Source of the DNA: Nocardiopsis sp. NRRL B-16309
GTDB taxonomy: Bacteria > Actinomycetota > Actinomycetes > Streptosporangiales > Streptosporangiaceae
Assembly (NCBI RefSeq): GCF_001279585.1
Contig: NZ_LGEC01000003.1
Location: 62,001 to 126,000, forward strand
Reading direction: 5' to 3'
Length of the DNA stretch: 64,000 bases
Below, one piece after another: positions 49,594 through 58,990 of the stretch; the stretch's first letter is position 1, and each line of letters opens with the position of its first letter. The translations under genes were made by a program, and so were the position numbers. Below the pieces are notes generated by a model that had not been told where the DNA came from, ran no database searches, and was given only the letters and a program-made list of their open reading frames with translations.

Positions 49594-50274
49594 TCAGGCG
49601 CCGGGGGCGCGCCGCTGCCACGCCTGTGCCGGGATCCGGTTGAGGAGTTCGATGAGGTAGTCGGCGGCGGTCAGCGCCCGGTCCGGATCCAGGCCCATCG
49701 GAGCCCAGGTCAGGACGTAGTCGCCGGTGAAGCGCACCGGCAGCGACCGCGACCGGGAGTCGGCCAGCAGCCACGCCGCTGTGTCGTGGTCCAGCACGGA
49801 CCGGGTGAACTCGTCGTCGCTGCCCACGGTGTGGAAGGCGGTGCCGAACGCGGGATCCACGTCGCCGGGGCCGTGGTCGGGCACGGTCGTAGCGAGATCG
49901 CGGCGGCGGATCTCCAGTTCGGCGACGGGTCCGGGGGTGCGCACGGCCACCACGCGGTAGGTCTGCCGGGCGCGGCCGGTGCCGCGCCGGTCCGGGGCCG
50001 AGGCGGTGTGGGTGTGCTCGAACGCGGTGACCAGGTACTGGCCGCGCCGCCCGGTGAGGACGTGCTGGGCGCGGGCGTGCTCGCCGTGGACGGGCCGGGG
50101 GAGGACGGCGTCCTCCAGCGGTCGCGGGTGGTGTTCGGTGTAGTGCCAGCCGTGCTCGCGGGCCCAGGCCCGCATCTCGGAGGAGCGTTCGGTACGAAAG
50201 TGGGCGGCGACGGTGATCGCCCCCGCGGAGACCACGACGGCGACCAGTGCGATGACGGCGAGTACGCCTTCCAT
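49594..50274 (-). CDS. Hypothetical single-pass membrane protein
   Basis: This is a 226-residue protein with one N-terminal membrane helix (about residues 3-24) followed by a soluble domain of unknown function. The domain has the stretches WAREHGWHYTEHHPRP, the segment YRVVAVRTPGPVAELEIRRR and YVLTWAPMGLDPDRALTAADYLIELLNRIP. ATG 50274 follows GGAGGAG. The pattern recalls small actinobacterial DUF3137-like proteins, but I cannot assign it firmly. Confidence 0.7.
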   Translation of the reverse strand: MEGVLAVIALVAVVVSAGAITVAAHFRTERSSEMRAWAREHGWHYTEHHPRPLEDAVLPRPVHGEHARAQHVLTGRRGQYLVTAFEHTHTASAPDRRGTGRARQTYRVVAVRTPGPVAELEIRRRDLATTVPDHGPGDVDPAFGTAFHTVGSDDEFTRSVLDHDTAAWLLADSRSRSLPVRFTGDYVLTWAPMGLDPDRALTAADYLIELLNRIPAQAWQRRAPGA

Positions 50275-50869
50275 CGGGTGACTCCTCCGGCCGGGTAGAT
50301 GCTCGACCATGGACTCGCGGCGGGGCCCGCCGTGGGCGGGACGGGTCGTCGGATCCCGTGCTCATGGGATCCGCACTGGCCTTTCGGGTCCATTCTGTGT
50401 CGGTTGCGGGTGCTTGTCACCCCTTCCTGTCGTCCTCCGGCGACCCTCGGGTACCAGTGGCCGTCGCGGGCCCCTGCCGCCCTTCGTGCCGCGGGCGCCG
50501 CACAGTGGCACCGGCGCCACACGTGGGCGCGCGACCAGCACGAACGCGCAGCTCGGGCGGTCGGCGCCGAGCGGCCGCGAGAGCCGGGGCGGCGCGTTCG
50601 CCGCGCGGGAGGGGCCCTGTCGGCGCTCGGGTTCGGTCCTGACCGGAACCGGCCACCGCCGAAGGAGGCCGGCCGGACGGCGTGAGGCCGAGGAGCGCGA
50701 GGCGCCGCGGACACAGAGCGTCGGGCGGACGTGCACCGGTGTGAGGGAGGCGGCGTGCCGCGCTTCCCTGGGCGCTCGTCCTCGCAGCCCGCCGACCCGT
50801 CCCGCCCGCGACCCGTGCGGCACGAACGGGCTCCGGGCGGTCGCCGAAGACCGTCCGGAGCCCGATCGG
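50275..50869. other. Gene-free stretch of 595 bp
   Basis: I see no supportable gene here; open frames on either strand are Arg/Gly-rich and show no codon bias or ribosome-binding sites. The only structure is the hairpin at its right end (50828-50863). Confidence 0.5.
50828..50863 (-). terminator. Terminator hairpin of the acyl-CoA carboxylase operon
   Basis: GGGCTCCGGGCGGTC and GACCGTCCGGAGCCC form a 15-bp stem with one G-U pair around GCCGAA, seven bases after the acyl-CoA dehydrogenase stop on the minus strand. No T-tract follows. Confidence 0.65.
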
Positions 50870-52027
50870 CTACGTGGGAAGTCCCAGCTCGCGGGCGATG
50901 AGCATCTTCTGGACCTCGCTGGTGCCCTCGCCGATCTCCAGGATCTTGGCGTCGCGGTAGAACCGGCCCACCGGGAACTCGTTCATGAACCCGTAGCCGC
51001 CGAACACCTGGGTCGCGTCGCGGGCGTTGTCCATCGCTGCGTTGGAGGCGACGAGCTTGGCGATCGCCGCCTCCTTCTTGAACGGCTCGCCCGCCAGCAT
51101 CCGCGAGGCGGCGTCGTAGTAGGCCAGGCGGGCGGTGTGCGCCCGGGCCTCCATCTCGGCGATCTTGAACTGGATCGCCTGGTACTCGCCGATGGTGTGC
51201 CCGAACGCGCTGCGCTCGTGGGCGTAGCGCACGCTCTCGTCCACGCACCCCTGCGCCAGGCCCACCGAGAGCGCGGCGATCGCGATCCGGCCCTCGTCCA
51301 GGATCCGCAGGAACTGTGCGTACCCGCGTCCGCGCTCGCCGACCAGGTTGGCCTCGGGCACCCGGCAGTCCTCGAACACCAGCTCGTTGGTGTCCGAGGC
51401 GTTCCACCCCACCTTCGAGTAGTGCTGCCCGATCGAGAACCCCGGCGTGCCCGCGGGGACCAGGATCGCGGAGATCTCCGGGCGCCCGTCCTCGCGCCGG
51501 CCGGTCACGGCCGTGACGGTCACCAAGGCGGTGATGTCGGTCCCCGAGTTGGTGATGAACGACTTCGTCCCGTTGATCACCCACTCCCCGCCCTCCAGGC
51601 GCGCCGTGGTCCGGGTGGCGCCCGCGTCCGAGCCGCCGCCGGGCTCGGTCAGACCGAACGCGCCCAGCGCCTCGCCGGAGCACAGCCGGGGCAGGTACGT
51701 CTTCCTCTGGTCGTCGGACCCGAACCGGTACAGCGGCATCGCGCCCAGCGACACCCCGGCCTCCAGGGTGATCGCCACCGAGGAGTCCACCCGGGCCAGC
51801 TCCTCCAGGGCCAGGCACAGCGCGAAGTAGTCGCCGCCCATGCCCCCGTGCTCCTCGGGGAAGGGCAGCCCGAACAGCCCCATCCGCCCCATCTTGGCGA
51901 CGATGTCGTAGGGGAAGGCGCCCCTCTCGTAGAAGTCGCCGATGACCGGGGCGACCTCGGTCCGGGCGAACTCCTCCACGGCGGCCCTCAGGTCGGCGTG
52001 CTCGGTCGACAGCTCGTGACGGTTCAT
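50870..52027 (-). CDS. Acyl-CoA dehydrogenase (isovaleryl/branched-chain type)
   Basis: This is a 385-residue FAD enzyme that desaturates acyl-CoA. The signatures are GAFGLTEPGGGSDAGATRTTA, then FITNSGTDITALVTVTA for FAD and substrate binding, and the C-terminal DATQVFGGYGFMNEFPVGRFYRDAKILEIGEGTSEVQKMLIAREL. The catalytic base is probably the Glu of ILEIGEGTSE or an upstream equivalent. It overlaps the biotin carboxylase stop (ATGA) and is third in the operon. The context fits leucine/isovalerate degradation, where isovaleryl-CoA is oxidised to 3-methylcrotonyl-CoA. Confidence 0.92.
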   Translation of the reverse strand: MNRHELSTEHADLRAAVEEFARTEVAPVIGDFYERGAFPYDIVAKMGRMGLFGLPFPEEHGGMGGDYFALCLALEELARVDSSVAITLEAGVSLGAMPLYRFGSDDQRKTYLPRLCSGEALGAFGLTEPGGGSDAGATRTTARLEGGEWVINGTKSFITNSGTDITALVTVTAVTGRREDGRPEISAILVPAGTPGFSIGQHYSKVGWNASDTNELVFEDCRVPEANLVGERGRGYAQFLRILDEGRIAIAALSVGLAQGCVDESVRYAHERSAFGHTIGEYQAIQFKIAEMEARAHTARLAYYDAASRMLAGEPFKKEAAIAKLVASNAAMDNARDATQVFGGYGFMNEFPVGRFYRDAKILEIGEGTSEVQKMLIARELGLPT

Positions 52028-54192
52028 CGCTGGTTCTCCTCGCTGGTGGCGGGGGCGGAGTCGGAGGCCGCGGGCGGGTGCGCCTCGGCGTCCGGGACGG
52101 GTTCGACGGTGACCAGGACGGCGTCCATCGGTACGGACGCCCCCGGCCGGACCGCCACGCCGGTGACGGTTCCGTCGATCGGGGAGGGTACGGAGTGCTC
52201 CATCTTCATCGCTTCGACGACGGCCACCGGCGTGCCCGCCGCGACCGCCTGCCCCACCTCGACCGGGACGGCGAGCACCGTCCCCGGCATGGGGCTGCGC
52301 ACGGTCCCGTCGCCCGCGGCGGCGTCGTCGCGCAGGGCGGCGGCCACGGGCTCCTCGTGCAGGGTCCACGCGGTGCCGTCCGCGCCGAGCCACCGGTGGT
52401 CGGTGGCCGGGTCGAAGGCCCGCGTGTAGGTGCGGCTGCGCCCGTCGTAGCCGACCGTCAGCCGCGTGCCGTCCGCGGTCCGGTGGGCGCGGGCCGGGAC
52501 GGCGCCGACCGGACCGGTGGCGTCCGCCGGACCCGCCGGCGCCCGCGCGGCGTCCTCCTCCACCCGGACCAGGAAGGTTCCCGGCCCCGTGCGGCGGACC
52601 CGCACCACGGCGGAGTCGTGCCGGGGCGCGCGCAGCCGCCACCGGGTCCAGGCGGGCCCGCCCATCCGCCAGCCGTCGGGGACGGCGAACCGGTCCGCCG
52701 TCGAGCCGTCGGTCTCCTCCAGGTCGAGCTGGTGGTCCAGCGCCGCGGCCGCGTACACCTCGGGCGGCACCCGGTCGGGCGCGGGCTCCGGGGGCTCGCT
52801 CTCGATGAGGTCTGTGCTCAGGTCCCCGGCGACCACGCGCGGGTGGCGCAGCAGGCGGCGCAGGAACGCGGTGTTGGTGACGCAGCCCAGGAGCAGGTAC
52901 CCCGCCAGGGCCTCGTCCATCCGGCGCAGCGCCTCGGCGCGGTCGGCGCCCCACGTGATGACCTTGGCCAGCATGGGGTCGAACGACGAGGTGACCGCGC
53001 CGCCCTCGGTGATCCCCGAGTCCACCCGCACCAGCGCGCCCGAGGGCTCCGACAGCGACAGGATCGGCCCTCCGGTGGGCAGGAAGCCCCGGTCGGCGTC
53101 CTCGGCGTAGATCCGGCACTCCACGGCGTGCCCCCGCATCGACACGTCGGCCTGGCCGAACGGCAGCGGCTCGCCCCGGGCCACCCGGATCTGCAGCTCG
53201 ACGAGGTCGATGCCGCGCACGCCGTCGATCGCCACGACCTCCTCGGTCACCGGGTGCTCGACCTGCAGGCGGGTGTTCATCTCCAGGAAGGAGAACGACA
53301 GGGACCCGTCCGGGTCGGCCTCGGCGATGAACTCCACGGTGCCCGCGCCCACGTAGCCGCAGGCCCGGGCGGCGGCGACCGCGGACTCGCCCATGAGGGC
53401 CCGCTGCTCGGCGGTCAGCAGCGGCGAGGGCGCCTCCTCCACCACCTTCTGGTGCCGTCGCTGCAGGCTGCACTCGCGTTCGCCCAGGTGCACGACGTTG
53501 CCGTGGGCGTCGGCCAGGACCTGCACCTCGATGTGGCGCGGGCGCTGGACCAGTCGTTCCACCAGCAGCGTGGCGTCGCCGAAGGAGGCCGCGGCCTCCC
53601 GGCGGGCGGCCGCGACGCTGCCGGGCAGGTCGGCGGGGGAGTGCACGGCGCGCATCCCCTTGCCGCCGCCCCCTGCCGACGGCTTGATGAGCAGCGGGTA
53701 CCTGGTGTCGCGGGCCGCGCCGAGCAGTTCCTCGTCGCTCATCGGCTGTCCGGGCTTCTCGGTGAACCCGCCCAGGATCGGAACGCCGGCGCCGGCGACG
53801 GTGTCCTTGGCGCTGATCTTGTCGCCCATGGCGTCGATGGCGGCGGGGGGCGGTCCGACGAACACCAGGCCCGCCTCGGCGCAGGCGCGGGCGAAGGCGG
53901 CGTTCTCCGACAGGAAGCCGTAGCCGGGGTGGACCATCGTCGCGCCGCTCTCCACGGCCGCGGCGACGATCGCGGCGGCGTCGAGGTAGCCGTCCACGCG
54001 CAGCGCCCGGTCGGCGGCCAGGGTGTGCGGGGCGTCGGCGTCGGCGTCGGTGAACACGGCCACCGAGCCCAGGCCCATCCGGCGCAGTGTGCGCAGGACG
54101 CGCAGGGCGATCTCGCCCCGGTTGGCGACCAGCACGGTGGCCGGCCGGTCGACGGGGACCGGAGGTACGGAGGGTGCGGACGTCGTTGTCAA
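52024..54192 (-). CDS. Acyl-CoA carboxylase alpha chain (biotin carboxylase + BCCP), methylcrotonyl-CoA type
   Basis: This is a 722-residue biotin-dependent subunit. The biotin carboxylase part begins TVLVANRGEIALRVLRTLRRMG, with the ATP-grasp glycine loop KPSAGGGGKGMRAV, then ERECSLQRRHQKVVEEAPSP and EMNTRLQVEHPVTE. The biotinylation motif EAMKMEH lies near residue 650. The start is TTG 54192, just seven bases after the upstream stop and overlapping a GAGG site. With its carboxyltransferase partner it probably carboxylates 3-methylcrotonyl-CoA. Confidence 0.92.
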   Translation of the reverse strand: MTTTSAPSVPPVPVDRPATVLVANRGEIALRVLRTLRRMGLGSVAVFTDADADAPHTLAADRALRVDGYLDAAAIVAAAVESGATMVHPGYGFLSENAAFARACAEAGLVFVGPPPAAIDAMGDKISAKDTVAGAGVPILGGFTEKPGQPMSDEELLGAARDTRYPLLIKPSAGGGGKGMRAVHSPADLPGSVAAARREAAASFGDATLLVERLVQRPRHIEVQVLADAHGNVVHLGERECSLQRRHQKVVEEAPSPLLTAEQRALMGESAVAAARACGYVGAGTVEFIAEADPDGSLSFSFLEMNTRLQVEHPVTEEVVAIDGVRGIDLVELQIRVARGEPLPFGQADVSMRGHAVECRIYAEDADRGFLPTGGPILSLSEPSGALVRVDSGITEGGAVTSSFDPMLAKVITWGADRAEALRRMDEALAGYLLLGCVTNTAFLRRLLRHPRVVAGDLSTDLIESEPPEPAPDRVPPEVYAAAALDHQLDLEETDGSTADRFAVPDGWRMGGPAWTRWRLRAPRHDSAVVRVRRTGPGTFLVRVEEDAARAPAGPADATGPVGAVPARAHRTADGTRLTVGYDGRSRTYTRAFDPATDHRWLGADGTAWTLHEEPVAAALRDDAAAGDGTVRSPMPGTVLAVPVEVGQAVAAGTPVAVVEAMKMEHSVPSPIDGTVTGVAVRPGASVPMDAVLVTVEPVPDAEAHPPAASDSAPATSEENQR

Positions 54193-54199
54193 GGGTTCC

Positions 54200-55825
54200 T
54201 CACATCCGGAAGACGCCGTAGCCCACCGGCTCCAGCGGAGCGTGGCGGGCGGCGGACAGGGCCATGGCGAGCACGTCGCGGGTGTCGGCGGGGTCGATGA
54301 CCCCGTCGTCCCACAGGCGCGCGGTGGAGTAGTACGGGCTGCCCTGCTCCTCGTACTGGTCGCGGATGGGCGCCTTGAAGGCCTCCTCGTCCTGCTCGGA
54401 CCACTCCTCGCCCCGGGCGGAGAGCTGGTCGCGGCGCACCGTGGACAGCACCGAGGCCGCCTGCTCCCCGCCCATCACGGAGATGCGGGCGTTGGGCCAC
54501 ATCCACAGGAACCGGGGCGAGTAGGCGCGGCCGCACATGCTGTAGTTGCCCGCGCCGAACGAACCGCCGACGACCACGGTGAACTTGGGGACGCGCGCGC
54601 AGGCCACGGCCGTGACCATCTTGGCCCCGTGCTTGGCGATGCCGCCGGCCTCGTAGTCGCGGCCCACCATGAACCCGGAGATGTTCTGTAGGAACACCAG
54701 CGGGACGGAGCGCCGGTCGCACAGCTCGATGAAGTGGGCGCCCTTGAGCGCGGACTCCGCGAACAGGATGCCGTTGTTGGCGATGACGCCCACGGGGTGC
54801 CCGTGGATGTGCGCGAACCCGGTGACCAGGGTGGTGCCGTACTCGGCCTTGAACTCGGTGAACTCGCTGCCGTCCACCACGCGGGCGATGACCTCGCGCA
54901 CGTCGTAGGGCGTGCGGGTGTCGGCGGGCACCACGCCGTACAGCTCCTGCGGGTCGTGCGCCGGCGGGCGGGGCTCGCGCACCTCCCACGCCGGCTCGCC
55001 GACCGGGCCGAGGGTGTCGGCCACGCGCCGCACGATGGTGAGCGCGTGGGCGTCGTCGTCGGCCAGGTGGTCGGTCACGCCCGACACGCGCGAGTGCAGG
55101 TCGCCGCCGCCCAGCTCCTCGGCGGTGACGACCTCCCCGGTGGCCGCCTTCACCAGCGGCGGCCCGCCCAGGAAGATGGTGCCCTGGTCGCGGACGATGA
55201 CGGCCTCGTCGCTCATGGCAGGGACGTAGGCGCCCCCGGCCGTGCACGAGCCCAGCACCGCGGCGATCTGCGGGATGCCCATCCGGGACATGGTGGCCTG
55301 GTTGTAGAAGATGCGGCCGAAGTGCTCGCGGTCGGGGAACACGTCGTCCTGCATGGGCAGGAAGGCGCCGCCGGAGTCGGCCAGGTAGACGCACGGCAGC
55401 CGGTTGTGCAGTGCCACCTCCTGCGCCCGCAGGTGCTTCTTCACCGTCATCGGGTAGTAGCTGCCGCCCTTGACCGTGGCGTCGTTGGCGACCACGACCG
55501 TCGGGCGGCCGGCGACCCGGCCCACACCCGCGATCATGCCGGCCCCGGGGGCGTCCTGGCCGTCCGCGCCGTAGAGCCCGTAGGCGGCCAGGGGCGCGAT
55601 CTCCAGGAAGGGGGAGCCGGGGTCGAGGAGGAGGTCGACGCGGTCGCGCGGCAGCAGCTTGCCGCGTTCGACGTGTCGTGCCCGGGTCTTCTCCGGGCCG
55701 CCCAGGGCGGCGGTCGCGATCCGCTCGCGCAGCTCCAGGGCGAGGGCGCGGTTCGCCGCGTCGTTGGCGGCGAACGCGGGCCCGGCGGTGTCCACCGCCG
55801 AGCCGAGCACGGGTGCCCTGCTCAT
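54200..55825 (-). CDS. Acyl-CoA carboxylase beta chain (carboxyltransferase), methylcrotonyl-CoA type
   Basis: This is a 541-residue carboxyltransferase. The MCC-beta-like core includes RDRVDLLLDPGSPFLEIAPLAAYGLYG, the segment GAGMIAGVGRVAGRPTVVVANDATVKGGSYYPMTVKKHLRAQE, then GGAFLPMQDDVFPDREHFGRIFYNQA and GGSFGAGNYSMCGRAYSPRFLWMWPNARISVMGGEQAA. These match methylcrotonoyl-CoA carboxylase rather than propionyl-CoA carboxylase. It is first in the three-gene operon, next to the TetR operators. A start 13 codons upstream would run into the operator, so ATG 55825 is preferred. Confidence 0.92.
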   Translation of the reverse strand: MSRAPVLGSAVDTAGPAFAANDAANRALALELRERIATAALGGPEKTRARHVERGKLLPRDRVDLLLDPGSPFLEIAPLAAYGLYGADGQDAPGAGMIAGVGRVAGRPTVVVANDATVKGGSYYPMTVKKHLRAQEVALHNRLPCVYLADSGGAFLPMQDDVFPDREHFGRIFYNQATMSRMGIPQIAAVLGSCTAGGAYVPAMSDEAVIVRDQGTIFLGGPPLVKAATGEVVTAEELGGGDLHSRVSGVTDHLADDDAHALTIVRRVADTLGPVGEPAWEVREPRPPAHDPQELYGVVPADTRTPYDVREVIARVVDGSEFTEFKAEYGTTLVTGFAHIHGHPVGVIANNGILFAESALKGAHFIELCDRRSVPLVFLQNISGFMVGRDYEAGGIAKHGAKMVTAVACARVPKFTVVVGGSFGAGNYSMCGRAYSPRFLWMWPNARISVMGGEQAASVLSTVRRDQLSARGEEWSEQDEEAFKAPIRDQYEEQGSPYYSTARLWDDGVIDPADTRDVLAMALSAARHAPLEPVGYGVFRM

Positions 55826-55845
55826 GGTGTCCTCTCGTGGAGGGA

Positions 55846-55888
55846 TGTTAATGCTCACTAACATGAGTGATGTTAGTAACTACTAACA
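55846..55888. promoter_or_regulatory. Two tandem TetR-type operators
   Basis: TGTTAATG-CT-CACTAACA (55846-55863, one mismatch) and TGTTAGTA-AC-TACTAACA (55871-55888, perfect) are 18-bp palindromes whose starts are 25 bp apart. They lie between the divergent carboxylase operon and the TetR gene and are AT-rich islands. Joint repression of both transcripts by the TetR product is the simplest reading. Confidence 0.82.
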
Positions 55889-55946
55889 TGTGTGTCCAGA
55901 CCGACGCGCGAAACTGGCGCGACGACGGCGGGAGAGGCGGGCGTCC

Positions 55947-56543
55947 ATGGGGTCCAGACCGACGGGGGAGCGCCGGACGGCGATCCTGGGGGCGGCCGCG
56001 GAGCTGTTCGCCGCACGCGGGTTCCGCGGGGTGACCATCGACGACCTCGGCCGCGCCGTGGGTACCAGCGGTCCCGCCCTCTACCGGCACTTCCCCGGCA
56101 AGGAGGCCCTGCTCGGCGAGGTCCTGGTGGACATCAGCGACCGGCTGGCCCGCCAGGGCGCCGAGCTCGTGGCCGCGGCGCGCGACGCGCGGGAGGCGCT
56201 GGACCTGCTCCTGCGCGGGCACATCGCCTTCGCCCTGGACGAGCCCGCGCTCATCACGGTCCACGACCGCGAACTCGGCCACCTCACCGAAGCCGACCAG
56301 TACCGCGTCCGGCGCCTCCAGCGCGGCTACGTCGAACAGTGGGTCGGCGTGCTGGCCGAGCTGCGGCCCCACGACACCGACGACGTCCTGCGCGCCGCCG
56401 TGCACGCCGCCTTCGGCCTGCTCAACTCCACCCCGCACAGCCGTGGCGGCCTCGACCGCGCGGAGATGGCGGACCTGCTGCTGACCATGGGGACCGCCGC
56501 CCTCACCGCGCCCGTCGCCGCCGCGGACGGCGCCGCCGTCTGA
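55947..56543 (+). CDS. TetR family regulator of the carboxylase operon
   Basis: This is a 198-residue TetR-type repressor. The helix-turn-helix lies at residues 12-55 (AAELFAARGFRGVTIDDLGRAVGTSGPALYRHFPGKEALLGEVL), and the C terminus is a helical ligand-binding domain with HAAFGLLNSTPHSRGGLDRAEMADLL. The divergent arrangement and the paired operators make it the probable repressor of the branched-chain acyl-CoA operon, with an acyl-CoA ligand likely. ATG 55947 follows GGGAGAGG; the in-frame upstream sequence overlaps the operator. Confidence 0.88.
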   Translation: MGSRPTGERRTAILGAAAELFAARGFRGVTIDDLGRAVGTSGPALYRHFPGKEALLGEVLVDISDRLARQGAELVAAARDAREALDLLLRGHIAFALDEPALITVHDRELGHLTEADQYRVRRLQRGYVEQWVGVLAELRPHDTDDVLRAAVHAAFGLLNSTPHSRGGLDRAEMADLLLTMGTAALTAPVAAADGAAV

Positions 56544-56880
56544 CCGGAGCCCGACGACCGAGTAGTCCCGGTCGCCCTGGTAGCCCCAACAAGTCCCCGG
56601 GAGTCCCGAGCGGCCTCCGGCGCCTTCCCGACCGCTGACGCGGAGTGCCCGGCGGTGCTCACCTGGCTCGCGCGGTCGGCGCCAGGCGCACGGCGCGGTT
56701 CCGTGTCGACCCAGCACAAAAGTCGGACAAAGAGCACGGAACGTTCCGCGTGGGAACGCGGGTGACGGGTTCCGCCGACCGTACATTCGGCCGCGGTGAA
56801 GTGGGTACGCCCCACGTCCCGGCCTCGTCCGGGTGTGACGGACGTACCGCACCACGACACGAAGAAGGAGCGGTGTACCA
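56544..56880 (+). promoter_or_regulatory. NDH-2 upstream region with palindrome
   Basis: No gene lies in this 337-bp gap. CGGAACGTTCCG (56737-56748) is a perfect 12-bp palindrome, and GTTCC-GCGTG-GGAAC (56743-56757) overlaps it. A TACATT -10-like box is at 56782-56787. AAGGAG precedes the NDH-2 start. Confidence 0.45.
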
Positions 56881-58257
56881 ATGTCTCGGCCTCGGATCGT
56901 GGTGGTAGGCGCGGGTTTCGGCGGCGTCCACACCCTGCGTCACCTCGAACGCCGTATCCCGACAGGGGCGGCCGACATCGCCCTCGTCGCACCACACGAC
57001 TACATGCTCTACAGCCCCTTGCTGCCCCAGGTGGCCTCGGGCCTGCTCACACCCCAGTCGGTCGCGATGTCCGTGCACCGGCTCACCCGGGACACCCGCC
57101 TGATCCCCGGGCACGCCGTCGGCGTCGACACCGCCGACCGCACGGTCGTCGTGCGCCGTGCCACCGGGGAGCTGGCGCCGGTGCCCTACGACCGCCTGGT
57201 CCTGGCCCCCGGCGGCCTGACCCGCGGCTTCGACATCCCCGGCCTGACCGAGCACGCGTACGGGGCCAAGACGCTCGCCGAGGCCGTGCTGCTGCGCGAC
57301 CACGTCCTGGCCCAACTGGAACTGGCCAACGACAGCCGCGACCCGGTCGAACGCGAGGAGCGCTGCCGCTTCATCGTCGTCGGCGGCGGCTACACCGGCG
57401 TGGAGACCGCCGCCTCGCTCATGCGCCTGACCGAGGAGGCCGCCCGTCGCTACCCCGAACTGCGGTCGGTGATCCGCTGGCACCTGGTCGACATCGCGCC
57501 CAAGGTGCTGCCGGAACTCGGCGACCGGCTCGGCCGCCGGGCGCTGGACATGCTGCGCTCGATGGGGATCGAGGTCAAGCTCAAGGTCAGCGTCCGCGAG
57601 GTCACCGCCGACAAGGTGGTCCTGACCGACGGGCGGGCCCTGCCCTGCCGCACGCTCATCTGGACCGCCGGTGTGGCGCCCAGCCCCCTCATGGAGACCC
57701 TGGGCAAGCCCACCCAGCGGGGCCGACTGGAGGTCGACTCCGACCTGCGCGTCCCGGGACTGCCCGAGGTGTTCGCGGTCGGGGACGCGGCGGCGGTGCC
57801 CAACCTCTCCCACCCGGAGAGCCCGTACTGCCCGCCGACCGCCCAGTACGCGAGCCGGCAGGCGGCGACCGCGGCCGAGAACGTGTGCGCCTCGATCCTG
57901 GGGCGGCCGCTGCAGGAGTTCCGGCACCGCGACATGGGGCTCGTGGTGGACCTGAGCGGCAAGGACGCCCTGGCCCGCGTGCTGAAGTTCGAGCTCACCG
58001 GGCTGCCCGCGCTGGCCGTCACCCGCGGCTACCACCTGGCGGCGGTGCCCTCGGCGCCCGCCCGGGCGCGCATCGTGGCCAACTGGGCGATCAGGGCGGC
58101 CACCGGTGGCGAGGTCTCGCGGCTCGGTTTCGCCGACGACGGGCGCCCGGCGTCCTTCGTGGCCAACGAGGACGTGGACTACCTGGACACCGAGAGCGCG
58201 GGCAGGGAGGGCGCCCGGCTGCTGGAGAACCTGCGCGAGCGCTACGGCGAGGACTGA
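56881..58257 (+). CDS. NAD(P)/FAD-dependent dehydrogenase, NDH-2-like
   Basis: This 458-residue flavoprotein probably oxidises NADH and reduces quinone at the membrane without pumping protons. FAD-binding GAGFGGVHTLRHL begins at residue 10; the quinone-side region is YSPLLPQVASGLL. NADH-binding VGGGYTGVETAASL and the second FAD motif EVFAVGDAAAVPN follow, and a hydrophobic, basic C-terminal region suits membrane association. ATG 56881 follows AAGGAG. It overlaps the convergent channel-like gene by 16 bp. Confidence 0.87.
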   Translation: MSRPRIVVVGAGFGGVHTLRHLERRIPTGAADIALVAPHDYMLYSPLLPQVASGLLTPQSVAMSVHRLTRDTRLIPGHAVGVDTADRTVVVRRATGELAPVPYDRLVLAPGGLTRGFDIPGLTEHAYGAKTLAEAVLLRDHVLAQLELANDSRDPVEREERCRFIVVGGGYTGVETAASLMRLTEEAARRYPELRSVIRWHLVDIAPKVLPELGDRLGRRALDMLRSMGIEVKLKVSVREVTADKVVLTDGRALPCRTLIWTAGVAPSPLMETLGKPTQRGRLEVDSDLRVPGLPEVFAVGDAAAVPNLSHPESPYCPPTAQYASRQAATAAENVCASILGRPLQEFRHRDMGLVVDLSGKDALARVLKFELTGLPALAVTRGYHLAAVPSAPARARIVANWAIRAATGGEVSRLGFADDGRPASFVANEDVDYLDTESAGREGARLLENLRERYGED

Positions 58258-58916
58258 GGCGGGTGCGCCGGTCCGGTGCGCGCCCGCACGGCGCGGACCC
58301 GGCGCCAGCGGTAGCCGAGGACCACGGCGGTGGCGGCCGCGGTGACCGCCACCGCCAGCGCGGTCGGCCAGGGGCCCAGGAAGGCGATGGCCTCCTCGAC
58401 GTAGCCGCGGCTGGCCGAGGCGGGGTCGGCCATGACCGCGGTCACGAACACGGCGGCCAGCAGGGTCGTCGCGGCGGCCACCGCCCGGCCGAGCCGACCG
58501 GTCAGGCCCATGCGGCGGCGCAGGACCCCGCCCGCCTCGATGATCCGGGTGACGCGCAGCAGGGGGAGGGCTCCGAACGCGCGTACCAGCCGCAGGATCT
58601 GGGCCGGGCCGAGGGCGAAGATGACCGCGGGCACGGTCACGGCCGCGATGACGGTCGCCCACCAGTGCGTGCGCAGCCACGCGCGCTTGTTGTCGGCGAG
58701 GGCGATCAGCAGGATCCACTCGCCCCACAGGACGATGCCGGCCGCCCAGTTGATCCGGTCACCGGCCGTGGCCCAGAAGCCCTCGCCCCAGACGCCGAGG
58801 AAGAGGGCCGGGACGGACACCACCGCCGCGAGGAGGACGGGAACCGCCAACCGCCGCTCCAGGGCGGTGGAACGGAGGTTGGACGCGGGGGGACGCGACT
58901 GTTCTTCGGGGGACAT
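58242..58916 (-). CDS. Ion-channel-like membrane protein without selectivity filter
   Basis: This is a 224-residue protein with about five to six hydrophobic helices. The pattern resembles the voltage-sensor half of a potassium channel: helices S1-S3 and an arginine-spaced S4-like segment ILRLVRAFGALPLLRVTRIIEAGGVLRRR near residues 107-135. The segment after it (FVTAVMADPASASRGYVEEAIAFLGPWPTALAVA) has the position of a pore loop but no TVGYG. It could be a degenerate channel, a voltage-sensor-only protein, or a potassium channel relative of other function. Its 3' end overlaps the NDH-2 gene. Confidence 0.72.
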   Translation of the reverse strand: MSPEEQSRPPASNLRSTALERRLAVPVLLAAVVSVPALFLGVWGEGFWATAGDRINWAAGIVLWGEWILLIALADNKRAWLRTHWWATVIAAVTVPAVIFALGPAQILRLVRAFGALPLLRVTRIIEAGGVLRRRMGLTGRLGRAVAAATTLLAAVFVTAVMADPASASRGYVEEAIAFLGPWPTALAVAVTAAATAVVLGYRWRRVRAVRARTGPAHPPQSSP

Positions 58917-58990
58917 GGCGCCCAGAATAAGCGGTGGCGCGCCGACCGGTCGGCGGCGTCCGGGGACGGCCGGAACCGGTCACGACTGCC

